A DNA stretch of 64,000 nucleotides from DASZUK01 sp963844575. GTDB lineage: Bacteria > Actinomycetota > Acidimicrobiia > Acidimicrobiales > RAAP-2. The translations under genes were made by a program, and so were the position numbers. The first letter of the stretch is position 1. Every line of letters begins with the position of its first letter. The notes under the pieces were generated by a model that ran no database searches, was not told where the DNA came from, and was given only the letters and a program-made list of their open reading frames with translations. Shown here in pieces: positions 22,870-32,417 of the stretch. Location: positions 1,550,001 to 1,614,000 of the forward strand of contig CAWJOU010000005.1 of assembly GCA_963844575.1 (NCBI GenBank). Direction: 5' to 3'.

Positions 22870-23141
22870 TATTCGGCCTCGGTCTCGATGGCGTTGATCC
22901 GGCGCATCAGCCGGGACTTGCGGTTGGCGGCCTGGTTCTTGTGGATCACGCCCCGGGCGGCGGCCTTGTCGATCCGCTTGACGGCCAGGCGGAGCGCCGT
23001 CGCGCTGTCCTCGCCACCGGCCTCGGCCGAGCCGACCGCGACCTTCGTCCGGGTGCGCAGCTCCGAGCGGACCGACTTGTTGCGAAGCCGCCGCCGCTCG
23101 TTCTGACGGTTGCGCTTGATCTGGCTGCGGATGTTGGCCAC
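22869..23141 (-). CDS. rpsT: 30S ribosomal protein S20
   Basis: A 90-residue, very basic protein beginning MANIRSQIKRNRQNERRRLR and containing AAARGVIHKNQAANRKSRLM, the conserved bS20 C-terminal block. It binds 16S rRNA early in small-subunit assembly. The length is normal. It is transcribed opposite to holA and lepA. Confidence 0.97.
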   Translation of the reverse strand: MANIRSQIKRNRQNERRRLRNKSVRSELRTRTKVAVGSAEAGGEDSATALRLAVKRIDKAAARGVIHKNQAANRKSRLMRRINAIETEAE

Positions 23142-23307
23142 GGAGGATCCTTGGAGTCGTTTGCGGGGAAGTCGTCGGTTCGTGGTCCGGGCCGGTCACC
23201 GCCCCGGACAACCAGCGCAGGGGCCGGCCGACCGAAGCACCGATCGTAGCAGGGTGGGCGGCGTGTCCGCCGGGGTGGCTGACTCCCGGGATCCGGTGGC
23301 GTCCGGG

Positions 23308-23910
23308 TCAGCGGCCGGGGCCGGCGATGCCCAGGATCTCGGCGACGGTCAGGGCGACCTGGGGGAGGGACCCGGGAGCGAGGGCTTCGCCGACCCGAAC
23401 CGTTGCCGACGTCCGGTAGCCGTCCGGGCCCGGGTCGGTGAAGACCAGCACCACGTCGTGGGCCACGTCGATGATCCAGTACTCCGGGATGCCGGCCGCG
23501 GCGTACACGGGGCCCTTGCGGTCTCGGTCGAACGCCAGCGTGCTGTGCGCCACCTCCACTACGAGCAGGACGTCCGCGGGACCGGGCTTGCCGGCCGCGT
23601 AGAAGTCGTCCCGGGGGAGCAGCAAGGCCAGGTCCGGCTCCGGTTCGGAGTAGTGGGACGGACGGATCGGGTTCTGGACCCACACCACGGCGCCGTCACC
23701 GGCGCGGGTCACGGTCAGCCGGGTCAGGCGGGCCACGCAGGCGGCGTGCCGGTCGCCGATGGGCGGCAGGTCGATGATCTCTCCCTCGATGAGCTCCACT
23801 CTGGCCTCTTCGTGGAAGAACCCGAGGCGACCCAGCTCGTCCCACTCGTCCACCGTGAACCGGTGCCGGGTGGGGGCGCCGGAGATCGTGGTGGGGGTGA
23901 CGACGGCCAT
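23308..23910 (-). CDS. Uma2-family putative restriction endonuclease
   Basis: A 200-residue Uma2 (DUF820) protein with a PD-(D/E)xK-like core: [55 protein letters not shown] and [12 protein letters not shown]. The acidic pair and the E...K spacing are intact. Uma2 genes are scattered singly through actinobacterial and cyanobacterial genomes; nuclease activity is predicted from the fold. ATG 23910 is chosen because homology begins there. It has no functional link to rpsT or lepA, between which it sits, so it is probably an insertion in otherwise conserved order. Confidence 0.85.
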   Translation of the reverse strand: MAVVTPTTISGAPTRHRFTVDEWDELGRLGFFHEEARVELIEGEIIDLPPIGDRHAACVARLTRLTVTRAGDGAVVWVQNPIRPSHYSEPEPDLALLLPRDDFYAAGKPGPADVLLVVEVAHSTLAFDRDRKGPVYAAAGIPEYWIIDVAHDVVLVFTDPGPDGYRTSATVRVGEALAPGSLPQVALTVAEILGIAGPGR

Positions 23911-24025
23911 GAGAAAAAGCGTACCGGAGGGGTGGATCGCCAGCGGCCCGCCGCCCACCCCGGCGTCGCCGTTCACCGGGGCCGGGCCTGGCGGTTACCT
24001 GGGCTGGGCCAGTGACGGGGCCCGG

Positions 24026-24031
24026 TACGAT
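24026..24031 (+). promoter_or_regulatory. -10 box TACGAT of lepA
   Basis: TACGAT is 9 nt before GTG 24041, with no ribosome site in the gap, consistent with a leaderless or very short leader. Confidence 0.4.
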
Positions 24032-24040
24032 CGTGCAACC

Positions 24041-25843
24041 GTGTCCGCCGCCCCGCCGATCGCGACCGATCGCCTACGCAACTTCTCCATCATCAGCCAC
24101 GTCGACCACGGCAAGTCGACCCTCTCGGACCGCATCCTGGAGCTGACGGGGGCGGTCGATCCCCGCCTGATGCGCGAGCAGTACCTCGACTCGATGGACA
24201 TCGAGCGGGAGCGGGGGATCACGATCAAGGCCCAGAACGTGCGGGTGGGGTGGAAGGAGCACATCCTCCACCTGATCGACACCCCGGGCCACGTCGACTT
24301 CGGCTACGAGGTCAGCCGGTCCCTGGCCGCCTGCGAAGGGGCGGTCCTCCTGGTCGACGCCTCCCAGGGGATCCAGGCCCAGACCCTGGCCAACTGCTAC
24401 CAGGCCATCGAGCACGACCTGGAGATCGTGGCCGTCCTCAACAAGATCGACCTGCCGGCGGCCGACCCCGAGCGGTGCGCCAAGGAGATCGAGAACGTCC
24501 TGGGGCTGCCAGCGTCGGACATCCTGCACATCTCGGCCAAGACCGGCGAGGGGGTGCCCGACCTGCTCGACGCCATCGTGGCCCGGATCCCGCCGCCGGT
24601 CGGCGATCCCGCCGCCCCGCTCCAGGCCCTCATCTTCGACTCCTCCTACGACCAGTACCGGGGGGTGGTGAGCTCCATCCGGGTCAAGCAGGGGACGCTG
24701 CGGTCGACCGACAAGCTTCGCTTCATCCATGCCGCCGCCAACCACGAGATCGAGGAGATCGGGGTCCGCACGCCGGTCACCGTCCCGGTGGACGAGCTCG
24801 GACCGGGGGAGGTCGGCTACCTGATCGCCGGGATCAAGAACGTGGGTGGTGCCCGCTCCGGAGAGACGGTCACCACCGCCGCCCACCCCGCCCCCGAGGC
24901 CCTGGCCGGCTACCGGGACCCCAAGCCGATGGTGTTCTGCGGGCTGTTCCCGATCGACGGCGACGACCTTCCGGACCTCCGGGACGCCCTGGAGAAGCTC
25001 CGGTTGAACGACGCCAGCTTCACCTACGAGCCCGAGTCGTCGCGGGCCCTCGGGTTCGGGTTCCGCTGTGGCTTCCTGGGCCTCTTGCACATGGAGATCG
25101 TGCGGGAGCGCCTGGAGCGCGAGTTCAACCTGGCCCTGATTGCCACCGCCCCCTCGGTGGCCTACCAGGCGCACCTGAACGACGGGACCGTGGTGGCGGT
25201 GGACAACCCCAGCGAGCTGCCGGACCCCACCCATCTGGACCACGTCGACGAGCCCATGCTGAAGGCCACCATCCTCACCCCGGCCGAGTACACCGGGACC
25301 GTCATGGAGCTGGCCCAGGGGCGGCGGGCGGAGATGACCCGGATGGAGTTCCTGTCGCCCGAGCGGGTCGAGTTCGTCTACGTCATCCCCCTGGCCGAGG
25401 TGGTGGTGAACTTCTTCGACCAGCTGAAGAGCCGCACGAAGGGGTACGCCAGCCTCGACTACGAGCCCTCCGGGTACGCCACCGCCGACCTGGTCAAGGT
25501 GGACCTGCTCATCAACCACACCCCGGTGGACGCCTTCTCGACGATCGTCCACAAGTCCCAGGCCGACTTCTACGGGCGCCGGATGACCGAGAAGCTGCGG
25601 GAGCTGATCCCCCGGCAGATGTTCGACGTCCCCATCCAGGCGGCCATCGGGGGCCGGGTGTTGGCCCGGGAGACGGTCAAGGCCCGCCGCAAGGACGTCC
25701 TGGCCAAGTGCTACGGGGGTGACATCACCCGGAAGCGCAAGCTTCTGGAGAAGCAGAAGGAAGGCAAGAAGAAGATGAAGAACATCGGCCGGGTGGAGGT
25801 GCCCCAGGAGGCCTTCGTCTCCGCCCTGCGGCTCGAGGACTGA
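24041..25843 (+). CDS. lepA: Elongation factor 4 (LepA)
   Basis: A 600-residue ribosome-associated GTPase. G1 is [11 protein letters not shown] (residues about 20-30), switch 2 is [17 protein letters not shown] and G4 is [12 protein letters not shown]. The LepA-specific C-terminal domain ends with [17 protein letters not shown] and [12 protein letters not shown]. LepA back-translocates ribosomes and helps 30S biogenesis. The open frame extends upstream to 23759, but GTG 24041 with its -10 box is the likely start. Codon choice (many GTG/CTG, few GTC repeats) differs noticeably from flanking hrcA and holA. Confidence 0.97.
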   Translation: MSAAPPIATDRLRNFSIISHVDHGKSTLSDRILELTGAVDPRLMREQYLDSMDIERERGITIKAQNVRVGWKEHILHLIDTPGHVDFGYEVSRSLAACEGAVLLVDASQGIQAQTLANCYQAIEHDLEIVAVLNKIDLPAADPERCAKEIENVLGLPASDILHISAKTGEGVPDLLDAIVARIPPPVGDPAAPLQALIFDSSYDQYRGVVSSIRVKQGTLRSTDKLRFIHAAANHEIEEIGVRTPVTVPVDELGPGEVGYLIAGIKNVGGARSGETVTTAAHPAPEALAGYRDPKPMVFCGLFPIDGDDLPDLRDALEKLRLNDASFTYEPESSRALGFGFRCGFLGLLHMEIVRERLEREFNLALIATAPSVAYQAHLNDGTVVAVDNPSELPDPTHLDHVDEPMLKATILTPAEYTGTVMELAQGRRAEMTRMEFLSPERVEFVYVIPLAEVVVNFFDQLKSRTKGYASLDYEPSGYATADLVKVDLLINHTPVDAFSTIVHKSQADFYGRRMTEKLRELIPRQMFDVPIQAAIGGRVLARETVKARRKDVLAKCYGGDITRKRKLLEKQKEGKKKMKNIGRVEVPQEAFVSALRLED

Positions 25844-25880
25844 ACGGCCGCTCCCGCCGGGGACCCCGGGCGGGTGAACG

Positions 25881-25911
25881 GCCTGGCACTCGGTAGAATC
25901 GAGTGCCAGGC
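25881..25911. promoter_or_regulatory. CIRCE operator at hrcA
   Basis: An 11-bp perfect inverted repeat GCCTGGCACTC - 9 nt - GAGTGCCAGGC. The GCACTC-N9-GAGTGC core matches CIRCE, the HrcA binding site. The 9-nt spacer contains TAGAAT, a good -10 box, so HrcA bound here would cover the promoter and repress hrcA-dnaJ. Confidence 0.93.
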
Positions 25912-25928
25912 CACCAGTGGAGCATCCG

Positions 25929-26999
25929 ATGCCGAGGAGCAGCACCCCGAAGACCGAGAGCCACCCGTCGGACGAGGCGGCCGTTGGCCGCGACCTGAAC
26001 CCGCGCAAGGCGGCGATCCTGGAGGCCGTCGTCGCCGAGTACATCGGCTCGGCCCAGCCGGTCGGCTCGCAGCTCGTTGCCCAGGTGGCGGGGGTCAACG
26101 TGTCCTCGGCGACGATCCGCTCGGAGATGGTCGCCCTCGAGCACGAGGGGTACCTGGTGCAGCCGCACACGAGCGCCGGCCGGATCCCGACGGACAAGGG
26201 CTACCGCTTCTTCGTCGACCACCTCGTCGAGCCCGGCGTCCTCGGCTCGGCCCAGCGCCAGAAGGTCAGCCGGTTCTTCGAGCAGGTCCACGGCGAGATG
26301 GAGGACATGCTCGAGCGGACGTCCGGCCTCTTGTCCGACCTGACGTCGTACGCATCGGTCGTCGTCGGCCCCGGCCACGACGCCGCCGCGGTCCGGTCGG
26401 TCCAGCTCGTCGGGCTCGGCCCCCGCCACGTCCTGCTCGTCGTCGTCCTGGCCGACGGGGCCGTCGAGAAGCGATCGATCGACCTCGACGACGACGTCGA
26501 CGACGACGTCCTCGCCACGGCCGGCGGGCTGCTCCACGCGGCGGCGCAGGGCCGACCGCTCTCGCCGGTGTCGGCCCCGGCGCCGAGCGGGAACGCCGCG
26601 GTCGACCGGGTCGCCGGCGTCGCGTCGGCCACCCTGGCCGAGCTGGCGGCGGGCGGGGAGCCCGACCATGTCTTCGTCGGCGGCCCGTCCCGGCTGGCCG
26701 GTGCGTTCGAGGCGGTCGAGACCGTCCGGGCCGTCCTGGCCACCCTCGAACAGCAGCTCGTCGTCGTCACGTTGCTCCGGGACGTCCTCGACCTTGGCCG
26801 GTCGGTGGCGATCGGTCAGGAGCACGGCTACGAGTCGCTGGCGTCGTGCGCGGTCGTCGTCGCGCCGGTCTCGGTCGACGGCGGGTACGCCGGCGCGGTC
26901 GGCGTGCTCGGGCCGACGCGGATGAACTACCCCCAAGCCCTGGCCGCCGCGCACTTGGTCGGCGAGCGGTTGGGGGAGCGGATCGGGGGGGCCCGCTAG
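25929..26999 (+). CDS. hrcA: Heat-inducible transcription repressor HrcA
   Basis: A 356-residue protein: a winged helix at about 20-90 (LNPRKAAILEAVVAEYIGSA; VSSATIRSEMVALEHEGYL; PHTSAGRIPTDKGYRFFVD) followed by the GAF-like HrcA domain. The last part NYPQALAAAHLVGERL is family-typical. It represses heat-shock genes through CIRCE and depends on GroEL for folding. A CIRCE overlaps its own promoter. ATG 25929 is preferred; GTG 25917 in frame is possible. dnaJ follows after 2 nt. Confidence 0.95.
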   Translation: MPRSSTPKTESHPSDEAAVGRDLNPRKAAILEAVVAEYIGSAQPVGSQLVAQVAGVNVSSATIRSEMVALEHEGYLVQPHTSAGRIPTDKGYRFFVDHLVEPGVLGSAQRQKVSRFFEQVHGEMEDMLERTSGLLSDLTSYASVVVGPGHDAAAVRSVQLVGLGPRHVLLVVVLADGAVEKRSIDLDDDVDDDVLATAGGLLHAAAQGRPLSPVSAPAPSGNAAVDRVAGVASATLAELAAGGEPDHVFVGGPSRLAGAFEAVETVRAVLATLEQQLVVVTLLRDVLDLGRSVAIGQEHGYESLASCAVVVAPVSVDGGYAGAVGVLGPTRMNYPQALAAAHLVGERLGERIGGAR

Positions 27000-27001
27000 G
27001 G

Positions 27002-28129
27002 ATGGACGACCTCTACGAGCTGCTCGACGTCCGCCCGGACGCCACCGACGACGAGATCAAGAAGGCGTACCGCCAGAAAGCCCGTGAGCACCACCCCGAC
27101 GCGACCGGCGGCGACCCGGAGTCAGAAGCGAAGTTCAAGGAGGTCTCGTTCGCCTACGAGGTTCTCCGGGACCCCGAGCGCCGGGCCCGCTACGACCAGT
27201 TCGGCCCGGCGAGCTTCGGCCAGAACGGGGCGGCCGGCGCCCAGGGCTTCGGCTTCGACGGCGGCCTCGGCGACCTGTTCGAGGCGTTCTTCGGCTCGAT
27301 GGGCGGCACCGCCGGGCGAGGCCGACGACGCGGGCCCCAGCCGGGGGCCGACGCGGAGGTGACGCTGCAGCTCGAGTTCGGGGAGGCCGCGTTCGGCGCC
27401 CGCAAGGAGCTGGGCATCCGCCTCCCGGTCACCTGCGGGACGTGCGGCGGCAACGGGGCCGAGGTCGGCACGGAGCCGACGGAGTGCCCCGACTGCCAGG
27501 GCACCGGCGAGATCCGCCGCATCCGCCAGTCGCTGCTCGGGCAGGTCGTCACCGCGGTGGCCTGTGGTCGGTGCCAGGGCATCGGCGAGGTCGTCAGCCA
27601 GCCATGCCAGGACTGTCGCGGCGAAGGCCGGCGGATGGAGGACCGGAGCTTCGCCGTCGAGGTGCCGGCCGGTGTCGAGCACGGCTCTACCCTCCGGCTG
27701 GCCGATCGCGGCCCGGCCGGACCGCGAGGCGGCCCGAACGGCTCGCTCTTCGTCCACCTCGCGGTCGCGCCCGACGAGCGGTTCGAACGGGCGGCTGACG
27801 ACCTGCACACCGCCCTGCACGTGGGCGTGGCCCAGGCCGCGCTCGGCGCGCAGCTCGACGTCGAGACGCTCGAAGAGCCGCGCCCGGTGACGGTGGCCCC
27901 GGCGACGCAGAACGGTCACGTCATCCGCTTGAAGGGCCTCGGCATCCCGCACCTGCGCGGCCGCGGCCGCGGTGACCTCTTCGTGCACGTGGCCGTCGAC
28001 ACGCCGACGACACTGACGCCGCGCCAAGAGGAGTTGCTCGTCGAGCTGGCGGCCGAGCGGGGCGAACCGGTCGGCGGTACCGAGGCTCACGAAGGCGTCC
28101 TCTCCCGGATCCGCTCGGCCTTCGGCTGA
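27002..28129 (+). CDS. dnaJ: Chaperone protein DnaJ (Hsp40)
   Basis: A 375-residue type I Hsp40. The J-domain holds HPD at residues 31-33, then comes a Gly/Phe-rich stretch (about 75-110). Four zinc-binding CxxCxGxG repeats follow (CGTCGGNG, CPDCQGTG, CGRCQGIG, CQDCRGEG) and then the substrate-binding barrel with GLGIPHLRGRGRGDLFV. It stimulates DnaK ATPase. It is cotranscribed with hrcA and thus under CIRCE control; pairing of DnaJ2 with hrcA and lepA is usual in actinobacteria. Confidence 0.96.
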   Translation: MDDLYELLDVRPDATDDEIKKAYRQKAREHHPDATGGDPESEAKFKEVSFAYEVLRDPERRARYDQFGPASFGQNGAAGAQGFGFDGGLGDLFEAFFGSMGGTAGRGRRRGPQPGADAEVTLQLEFGEAAFGARKELGIRLPVTCGTCGGNGAEVGTEPTECPDCQGTGEIRRIRQSLLGQVVTAVACGRCQGIGEVVSQPCQDCRGEGRRMEDRSFAVEVPAGVEHGSTLRLADRGPAGPRGGPNGSLFVHLAVAPDERFERAADDLHTALHVGVAQAALGAQLDVETLEEPRPVTVAPATQNGHVIRLKGLGIPHLRGRGRGDLFVHVAVDTPTTLTPRQEELLVELAAERGEPVGGTEAHEGVLSRIRSAFG

Positions 28130-28133
28130 CGGC

Positions 28134-28880
28134 GTGCCCCCGGCCAACCCGCCGCCGGCCGGTGTCGTCGAGCGGGCGGCCGCGGCGGCCCAGGTGCTCG
28201 TCGACGATCCGGCGGACCCCGTCGTCGGGGCCGACGACCGGCACCACCTGACCCGGGTGCTCCGCCTGCGAGCCGGTGAGCCGGTCGTCGCCACGGACGG
28301 CCGCGGCCACTGGTCGCTCTGCCGCTACCGGGGCGACGAGGCCGGTCGGGAGCTCGGCGCGGTCCTGGAGCCGGACGGACCGGTCATCTTCGAACCGGCA
28401 CCGTTCCCGGCGCTGACGGTGGCGTTCGCACCGGCCAAGGGGGACCGTCCGGAGTGGGTCGTCCAGAAGCTGACCGAGCTCGGCGTCGACCGGATCGTGC
28501 CGCTCGCCGCGGCGCGGTCGGTCGTCCGGTGGGACGGCGACCGGGCCGTCCGGGCGATCGACCGGCTGCGTCGGGTGGCCCGGGAGGCGGTCGGCCAGTG
28601 TCGGCGGGTCTGGCTGCCCGAGGTGACGGACGTCCGGACCGTCGTCGGCGTCGTCGGTGACGGGGCGTTCCTGGCCCAACTGGCCGGGGACCCGCCGCCG
28701 GCCGCCGTGACCGCGGTCGCCGTCGGGCCGGAAGGCGGTTGGTCGCCCGACGAACTGGCGGTCGCCGACGGCACTGTCGGGCTCGGGCCGTACGTGCTGC
28801 GGGCGGAGACCGCGGCGCTCGTCGCCGGGGCGATCCTGGCCGGTCGCCGCGCCAGTACGGTGGTCGGGGAGGGCCGATGA
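28134..28880 (+). CDS. rsmE: 16S rRNA m3U1498 methyltransferase
   Basis: A 248-residue SPOUT-class (alpha/beta knot) methyltransferase. The N-terminal PUA-like part has RHHLTRVLRLRAGEPVVATD. The knot part has AFAPAKGDRPEWVVQKLTEL, then AVGPEGGWSPDELAV and LGPYVLRAETAALVAGAIL, which bind SAM. RsmE methylates U1498 of 16S rRNA in assembled 30S subunits. GTG start 5 nt after dnaJ. Confidence 0.93.
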   Translation: MPPANPPPAGVVERAAAAAQVLVDDPADPVVGADDRHHLTRVLRLRAGEPVVATDGRGHWSLCRYRGDEAGRELGAVLEPDGPVIFEPAPFPALTVAFAPAKGDRPEWVVQKLTELGVDRIVPLAAARSVVRWDGDRAVRAIDRLRRVAREAVGQCRRVWLPEVTDVRTVVGVVGDGAFLAQLAGDPPPAAVTAVAVGPEGGWSPDELAVADGTVGLGPYVLRAETAALVAGAILAGRRASTVVGEGR

Positions 28881-29203
28881 GCACGAACGACGATCGCCAC
28901 GAACTGGTGTTCCCAGATGCCAAGATCCCAGTGATGCCGGACCGGATCCAGTGGATCAGTACGAAGGAGGCGTCCCGGCGCCTCGGGGTGACGCTGCGCA
29001 GCCTGTACCGGTTCATCGACGAGGGCGAGCTGGCCGCGTACAAATTCGGGCGCGTCATCCGGTTGAAGGCCGACGACGTCGACCGGTACATCGAGTCCTG
29101 CCGCATCGCCCCCGGTGAGCTCGAGCACCTGTACCCGCCCCGCCGGCCGGGCGGCGGCGAAGTTGCCGTGGACGGCGTGTCGGGCCGCGACGAGGAGGAC
29201 TGA
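28877..29203 (+). CDS. Excisionase-type helix-turn-helix DNA-binding protein
   Basis: A 108-residue protein with an AlpA/excisionase-like winged helix: IQWISTKEASRRLGVTLRSL, then YRFIDEGELAAYKFGRVIRL and KADDVDRYIES. Despite the family name, stable members in actinobacteria (BldC-like) are chromosomal regulators rather than phage proteins. Its place between rsmE (ATGA overlap) and the HIT gene (5 nt gap) ties it to the housekeeping operon. Its target is unknown. Confidence 0.8.
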   Translation: MSTNDDRHELVFPDAKIPVMPDRIQWISTKEASRRLGVTLRSLYRFIDEGELAAYKFGRVIRLKADDVDRYIESCRIAPGELEHLYPPRRPGGGEVAVDGVSGRDEED

Positions 29204-29208
29204 AGCCG

Positions 29209-29559
29209 GTGGCCGACTGCCTGTTCTGCGGGATCGTGGCCGGGGACATCCCGGCCGAATTGGTCGCCGAGACCGATCGGACGATCGCCTTCCGGGATAT
29301 CCAGCCACAGGCGCGGGTCCACGTCCTCGTCGTCCCGCGCCGGCACATCGAGAACGCGGCCGCGGTCACCGCGGCGGACGCCGACGATCTCGTCGCGCTG
29401 GTCACGACGGCCCGGGCGGTGGCCGAGGCCGAGGGCCTCGCCGCCGGGGACCGCGGCTACCGGCTGGTCATGAACGTCGGCCCGGACGCCCTGAGCTCGG
29501 TACCGCATCTCCATCTCCACGTCCTCGGTGGCCAGCAGATGGCAGGCTTGGTCGGGTGA
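29209..29559 (+). CDS. HIT-family protein (HINT-like nucleotide hydrolase)
   Basis: A 116-residue protein: ADCLFCGIVAGDIPAELVAE at the start, then AFRDIQPQARVHVLVVPRRH and the catalytic triad motif HLHLHVLGG. HINT proteins hydrolyse adenosine phosphoramidates and aminoacyl-AMP. GTG 29209 gives normal family length; the CxxC typical of HINT-1-like bacterial members is present (CLFC). Its stop overlaps phoH. Confidence 0.93.
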   Translation: MADCLFCGIVAGDIPAELVAETDRTIAFRDIQPQARVHVLVVPRRHIENAAAVTAADADDLVALVTTARAVAEAEGLAAGDRGYRLVMNVGPDALSSVPHLHLHVLGGQQMAGLVG

Positions 29560-30587
29560 CGTCGGCCGAGAGCGGAGCCGGTGTGCAGGCCGCCGAGGCG
29601 CCGGCCGTCTGGCGGGCCGAGACGATGGTCCCGCACAACCACCTCATGGCCGGGCTGCTCGGGCAGCGCGACGAGCTGCTCCGGCTGGTCGAGGCGTCGT
29701 TCCCCGAGACCCGGATCGTCGTGCAGGGCAACCGCATCACCGCCGAGGGCCCCGACGCCACGCGGGTGGCCCGGCTCTTCGACGAGCTCGTCCTGGTCCT
29801 CCAGTCCGGCCAGGAGCTCGACGCCACCAAGGTGGCTCGGACCGTCGACATGGTCCGGGAGGATCTCCGGCCGTCCGAGGTGCTCAACGCCGAGGTCGTC
29901 CGGGCGGCCCGGGGGCGGACCGTCCGGCCGAACACGGCCGGCCAGAAGCGCTACACCGACGCGATCGTCGCCAACACGATCACCTTCGGCATCGGCCCGG
30001 CCGGGACCGGCAAGTCGTACCTGGCGGTCGCCATGGCCGTCCAGGCCCTCCAGAGCCGGCAGGTCAACCGGATCATCCTGACCCGCCCGGCCGTCGAGGC
30101 CGGCGAACGGCTCGGGTTCCTGCCGGGCGACCTGATGGCCAAGGTCGACCCGTACCTGCGGCCGCTCTACGACGCCCTCTACGACCTGCTCGAACCCGAA
30201 GGCGCCCAGCGGCTCTTGGACCGCGGCACCATCGAGGTGGCGCCGCTGGCCTTCATGCGGGGCCGGACGCTCAACAGCTCGTTCATCATCCTCGACGAGG
30301 CGCAGAACACGACGCCGGAGCAGATGAAGATGTTCCTGACCCGGATCGGCTTCGGATCGAAGTGCGTCGTCACCGGCGACGTCACCCAGATCGACGTCGC
30401 CGGTGGCCGGTCGGGGCTGGTCGGGATCGAGCCGGTCCTCGCCGCGGTCGACAGCATCGCCTTCGTCCACCTGACCCGGCGCGACGTCGTCCGCCACAAG
30501 ATCGTCGCCGACATCGTCGACGCCTACGAGGCTGCCGAGCACGACCGCCCCGCCGGCGACCCGGGGCGTCCCGACCGTGGCGGTTGA
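29556..30587 (+). CDS. phoH: PhoH-like ATPase
   Basis: A 343-residue protein. The N-terminal KH-like part ([20 protein letters not shown]) precedes a RecA/helicase-like NTPase with Walker [12 protein letters not shown] and Walker [21 protein letters not shown], then [18 protein letters not shown]. PhoH2/PhoH-like proteins are linked to RNA metabolism and sit next to ybeY in most bacteria, as here (11-nt overlap). The GTG start overlaps the HIT stop. Confidence 0.94.
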   Translation: MTSAESGAGVQAAEAPAVWRAETMVPHNHLMAGLLGQRDELLRLVEASFPETRIVVQGNRITAEGPDATRVARLFDELVLVLQSGQELDATKVARTVDMVREDLRPSEVLNAEVVRAARGRTVRPNTAGQKRYTDAIVANTITFGIGPAGTGKSYLAVAMAVQALQSRQVNRIILTRPAVEAGERLGFLPGDLMAKVDPYLRPLYDALYDLLEPEGAQRLLDRGTIEVAPLAFMRGRTLNSSFIILDEAQNTTPEQMKMFLTRIGFGSKCVVTGDVTQIDVAGGRSGLVGIEPVLAAVDSIAFVHLTRRDVVRHKIVADIVDAYEAAEHDRPAGDPGRPDRGG

Positions 30588-31095
30588 CGTCTTCGCCGCC
30601 GACGAGCAGGCGGCCGGCGGCGGGGAAGGCGGTCCGGTCGACCTCGACCGGTGGGCGGCGCTGGCCCGGTCGGTCCTGACCGACCGGAACGTGAGGGGCG
30701 ACTGCGAGGTCTCGCTCCTCTTCGTCGACGAGGACGCGATCGCCGCGTTGAACGAGCAGTTCCTCGGCCGGACCGGGCCGACCGACGTCCTCGCCTTCCC
30801 GATCGAGGACGACCCGGCGCCCGGTGGGCGGTCGCCGGACCTCGGGGGCACCGGGCCGGGGACCGAGCCGGAACCGGACCCGCTCGTCCTGCTCGGCGAC
30901 GTCGTCATCTGCCCGGCCGTCGCCGCCCGGAACGCCGTCGACCACGGCGTGAGCCAGGACGACGAGCTCGCGTTGCTCGTCGTCCACGGCCTCCTCCACC
31001 TGCTCGGCCTGGACCACGAGGTCGACACCGAGGCCGAGCGGATGGAGAAGCTCGAGCGAACGCTGCTCGCCCGCTACCACCGGGTGGGGGATTGA
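30577..31095 (+). CDS. ybeY: Endoribonuclease YbeY
   Basis: A 172-residue metal-dependent RNase with the signature HGLLHLLGLDHE, whose three histidines bind zinc, and upstream GPTDVLAFPIED. YbeY matures the 16S rRNA 3' end and takes part in ribosome quality control. A Pro/Gly/Glu-rich insertion (about residues 87-105) lies between the first strand and the metal site and is typical of GC-rich species. It overlaps phoH by 11 nt and the CNNM gene by 4 nt. Confidence 0.94.
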   Translation: MAVDVFAADEQAAGGGEGGPVDLDRWAALARSVLTDRNVRGDCEVSLLFVDEDAIAALNEQFLGRTGPTDVLAFPIEDDPAPGGRSPDLGGTGPGTEPEPDPLVLLGDVVICPAVAARNAVDHGVSQDDELALLVVHGLLHLLGLDHEVDTEAERMEKLERTLLARYHRVGD

Positions 31096-32396
31096 TCGCC
31101 GCCACCGGCTTCCGTGCCGTCGACTGGCTGCTGATCGCCGTCATCCTGGTCCTGCTGGCCATCTCCGGGCTGCTGGCCCTGGCCGAGACCAGCCTGGTCC
31201 GGACGAGCCGGGTGAAGGCCAAGTCGCTGCTCGACGAGCATCGTCGGGGCGCCCGGCAGTTGGTGCGCCTGGTCGAGCACCCGGAGCAGTTCCTCAACGC
31301 TGTCCTCCTCCTGGTCCTCATCTGCCAGTTGATCTCCGCCACCCTGGTGGGGGTCCTGGCCTCGGAGTGGTTGGGGGCGCTGGGCGTGGTGGTGGCCACC
31401 GTCTTCGAGATCGTGGTCATCTTCGTGATCTTCGAGGCCGTGCCGAAGAACTGGGCCGTGCACAACCCCGAGCGGGCTGCGCTGTTCAGCGCGCCGCTCG
31501 TCACCGCCATCGTCCGCTTCCCGCTCGTCCGGGGCGTCTCCGGCGTCCTCATCGGGCTGGCCAACCTGCTGATCGGCCGGCGGCCGGGCGACGAGGAGGA
31601 GTCGGCGAACGTGACGGAGTCCGAGCTGCTGGCGATGGCCGACGTCGCCCACGCCGAGGACGTCATCGAGCACACCGAGCGGGCGTTCATCCACTCGATC
31701 ATCGACTTCGGCGACGCCGTCGTCCGCGAGGTGATGGTGCCCCGCCCGGACATGGTCGTGCTCGAGGCCGAGACGACCGTCAGCCGGGCGCTCGAACAGG
31801 CACTCGCCGCCGGGCGCAGCCGGCTGCCGGTCTACGAGGACAACGTCGACGACGTCATCGGCATCGGTTACGCCAAGGATCTCATGCGGGCCGAGCGCGA
31901 CGGCCACGGTGCCGACGCCGTCCGGGCCCACGTTCGCCCGGCCAACTTCGTCCCGGAGACGAAGCGGCTGACCGGGCTCCTCCGCGAGATGCAGGACCGC
32001 AAGTTCCATCTGTCCGTCGTCGTCGACGAGTACGGGAGCACCGCCGGCCTCGTGACGCTCGAGGACCTCATCGAGGAGCTCGTCGGCGAGATCGTCGACG
32101 AGTACGACGTCGAGGAGCCGACCGTCGAGCGGCTCGGCGACGGCAGCGTCGTCGTCACCGGTCGCATGGCCATCGACGACGCCGACGACCTCCTCGACGC
32201 CGAGCTGCCGCAGGGGGCCTGGGACACGGTCGGTGGGCTGCTGCTCGACCTCGCCGGCCACATCCCGACCGAAGGGGAGGCCGTCGAGGTCGACGGTTTC
32301 CGTCTCGTCGCCCAACGCGTGCAGGGCCGGCGCATCGGGCGGGTGCGGATCGACCGGCTCGCCCGGGCCGACGTCGCGAACGACGACGGCGACTGA
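31092..32396 (+). CDS. CNNM/CorC-type transporter-associated protein with CBS domains
   Basis: A 434-residue protein. An N-terminal CNNM (DUF21) domain has about four TM segments (DWLLIAVILVLLAISGLL; QFLNAVLLLVLICQLISA). A CBS pair follows (VREVMVPRPDMVVLEAE; FVPETKRLTGLLREMQD), with EYGSTAGLVTLEDLIEEL and a CorC_HlyC C-terminal domain. The family is linked to magnesium/cobalt homeostasis; the haemolysin label is historical. The TTG start at 31092 overlaps the ybeY stop (TTGA). Its first 390 bases are richer in GTG codons than the rest, suggesting a mosaic origin. Confidence 0.9.
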   Translation: MIAATGFRAVDWLLIAVILVLLAISGLLALAETSLVRTSRVKAKSLLDEHRRGARQLVRLVEHPEQFLNAVLLLVLICQLISATLVGVLASEWLGALGVVVATVFEIVVIFVIFEAVPKNWAVHNPERAALFSAPLVTAIVRFPLVRGVSGVLIGLANLLIGRRPGDEEESANVTESELLAMADVAHAEDVIEHTERAFIHSIIDFGDAVVREVMVPRPDMVVLEAETTVSRALEQALAAGRSRLPVYEDNVDDVIGIGYAKDLMRAERDGHGADAVRAHVRPANFVPETKRLTGLLREMQDRKFHLSVVVDEYGSTAGLVTLEDLIEELVGEIVDEYDVEEPTVERLGDGSVVVTGRMAIDDADDLLDAELPQGAWDTVGGLLLDLAGHIPTEGEAVEVDGFRLVAQRVQGRRIGRVRIDRLARADVANDDGD

Positions 32397-32417
32397 GGGC
32401 ACCGAGGCGGCTGAACA

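Noticed and set aside
24074..26197. 707-residue open frame opposite lepA and hrcA
   Set aside because: Low-complexity antisense shadow; it also crosses the CIRCE region and has no family features.
28877..29203. Excisionase-like gene as evidence of a prophage
   Set aside because: It is embedded by stop/start overlap in a conserved housekeeping operon, with no integrase or phage gene nearby.
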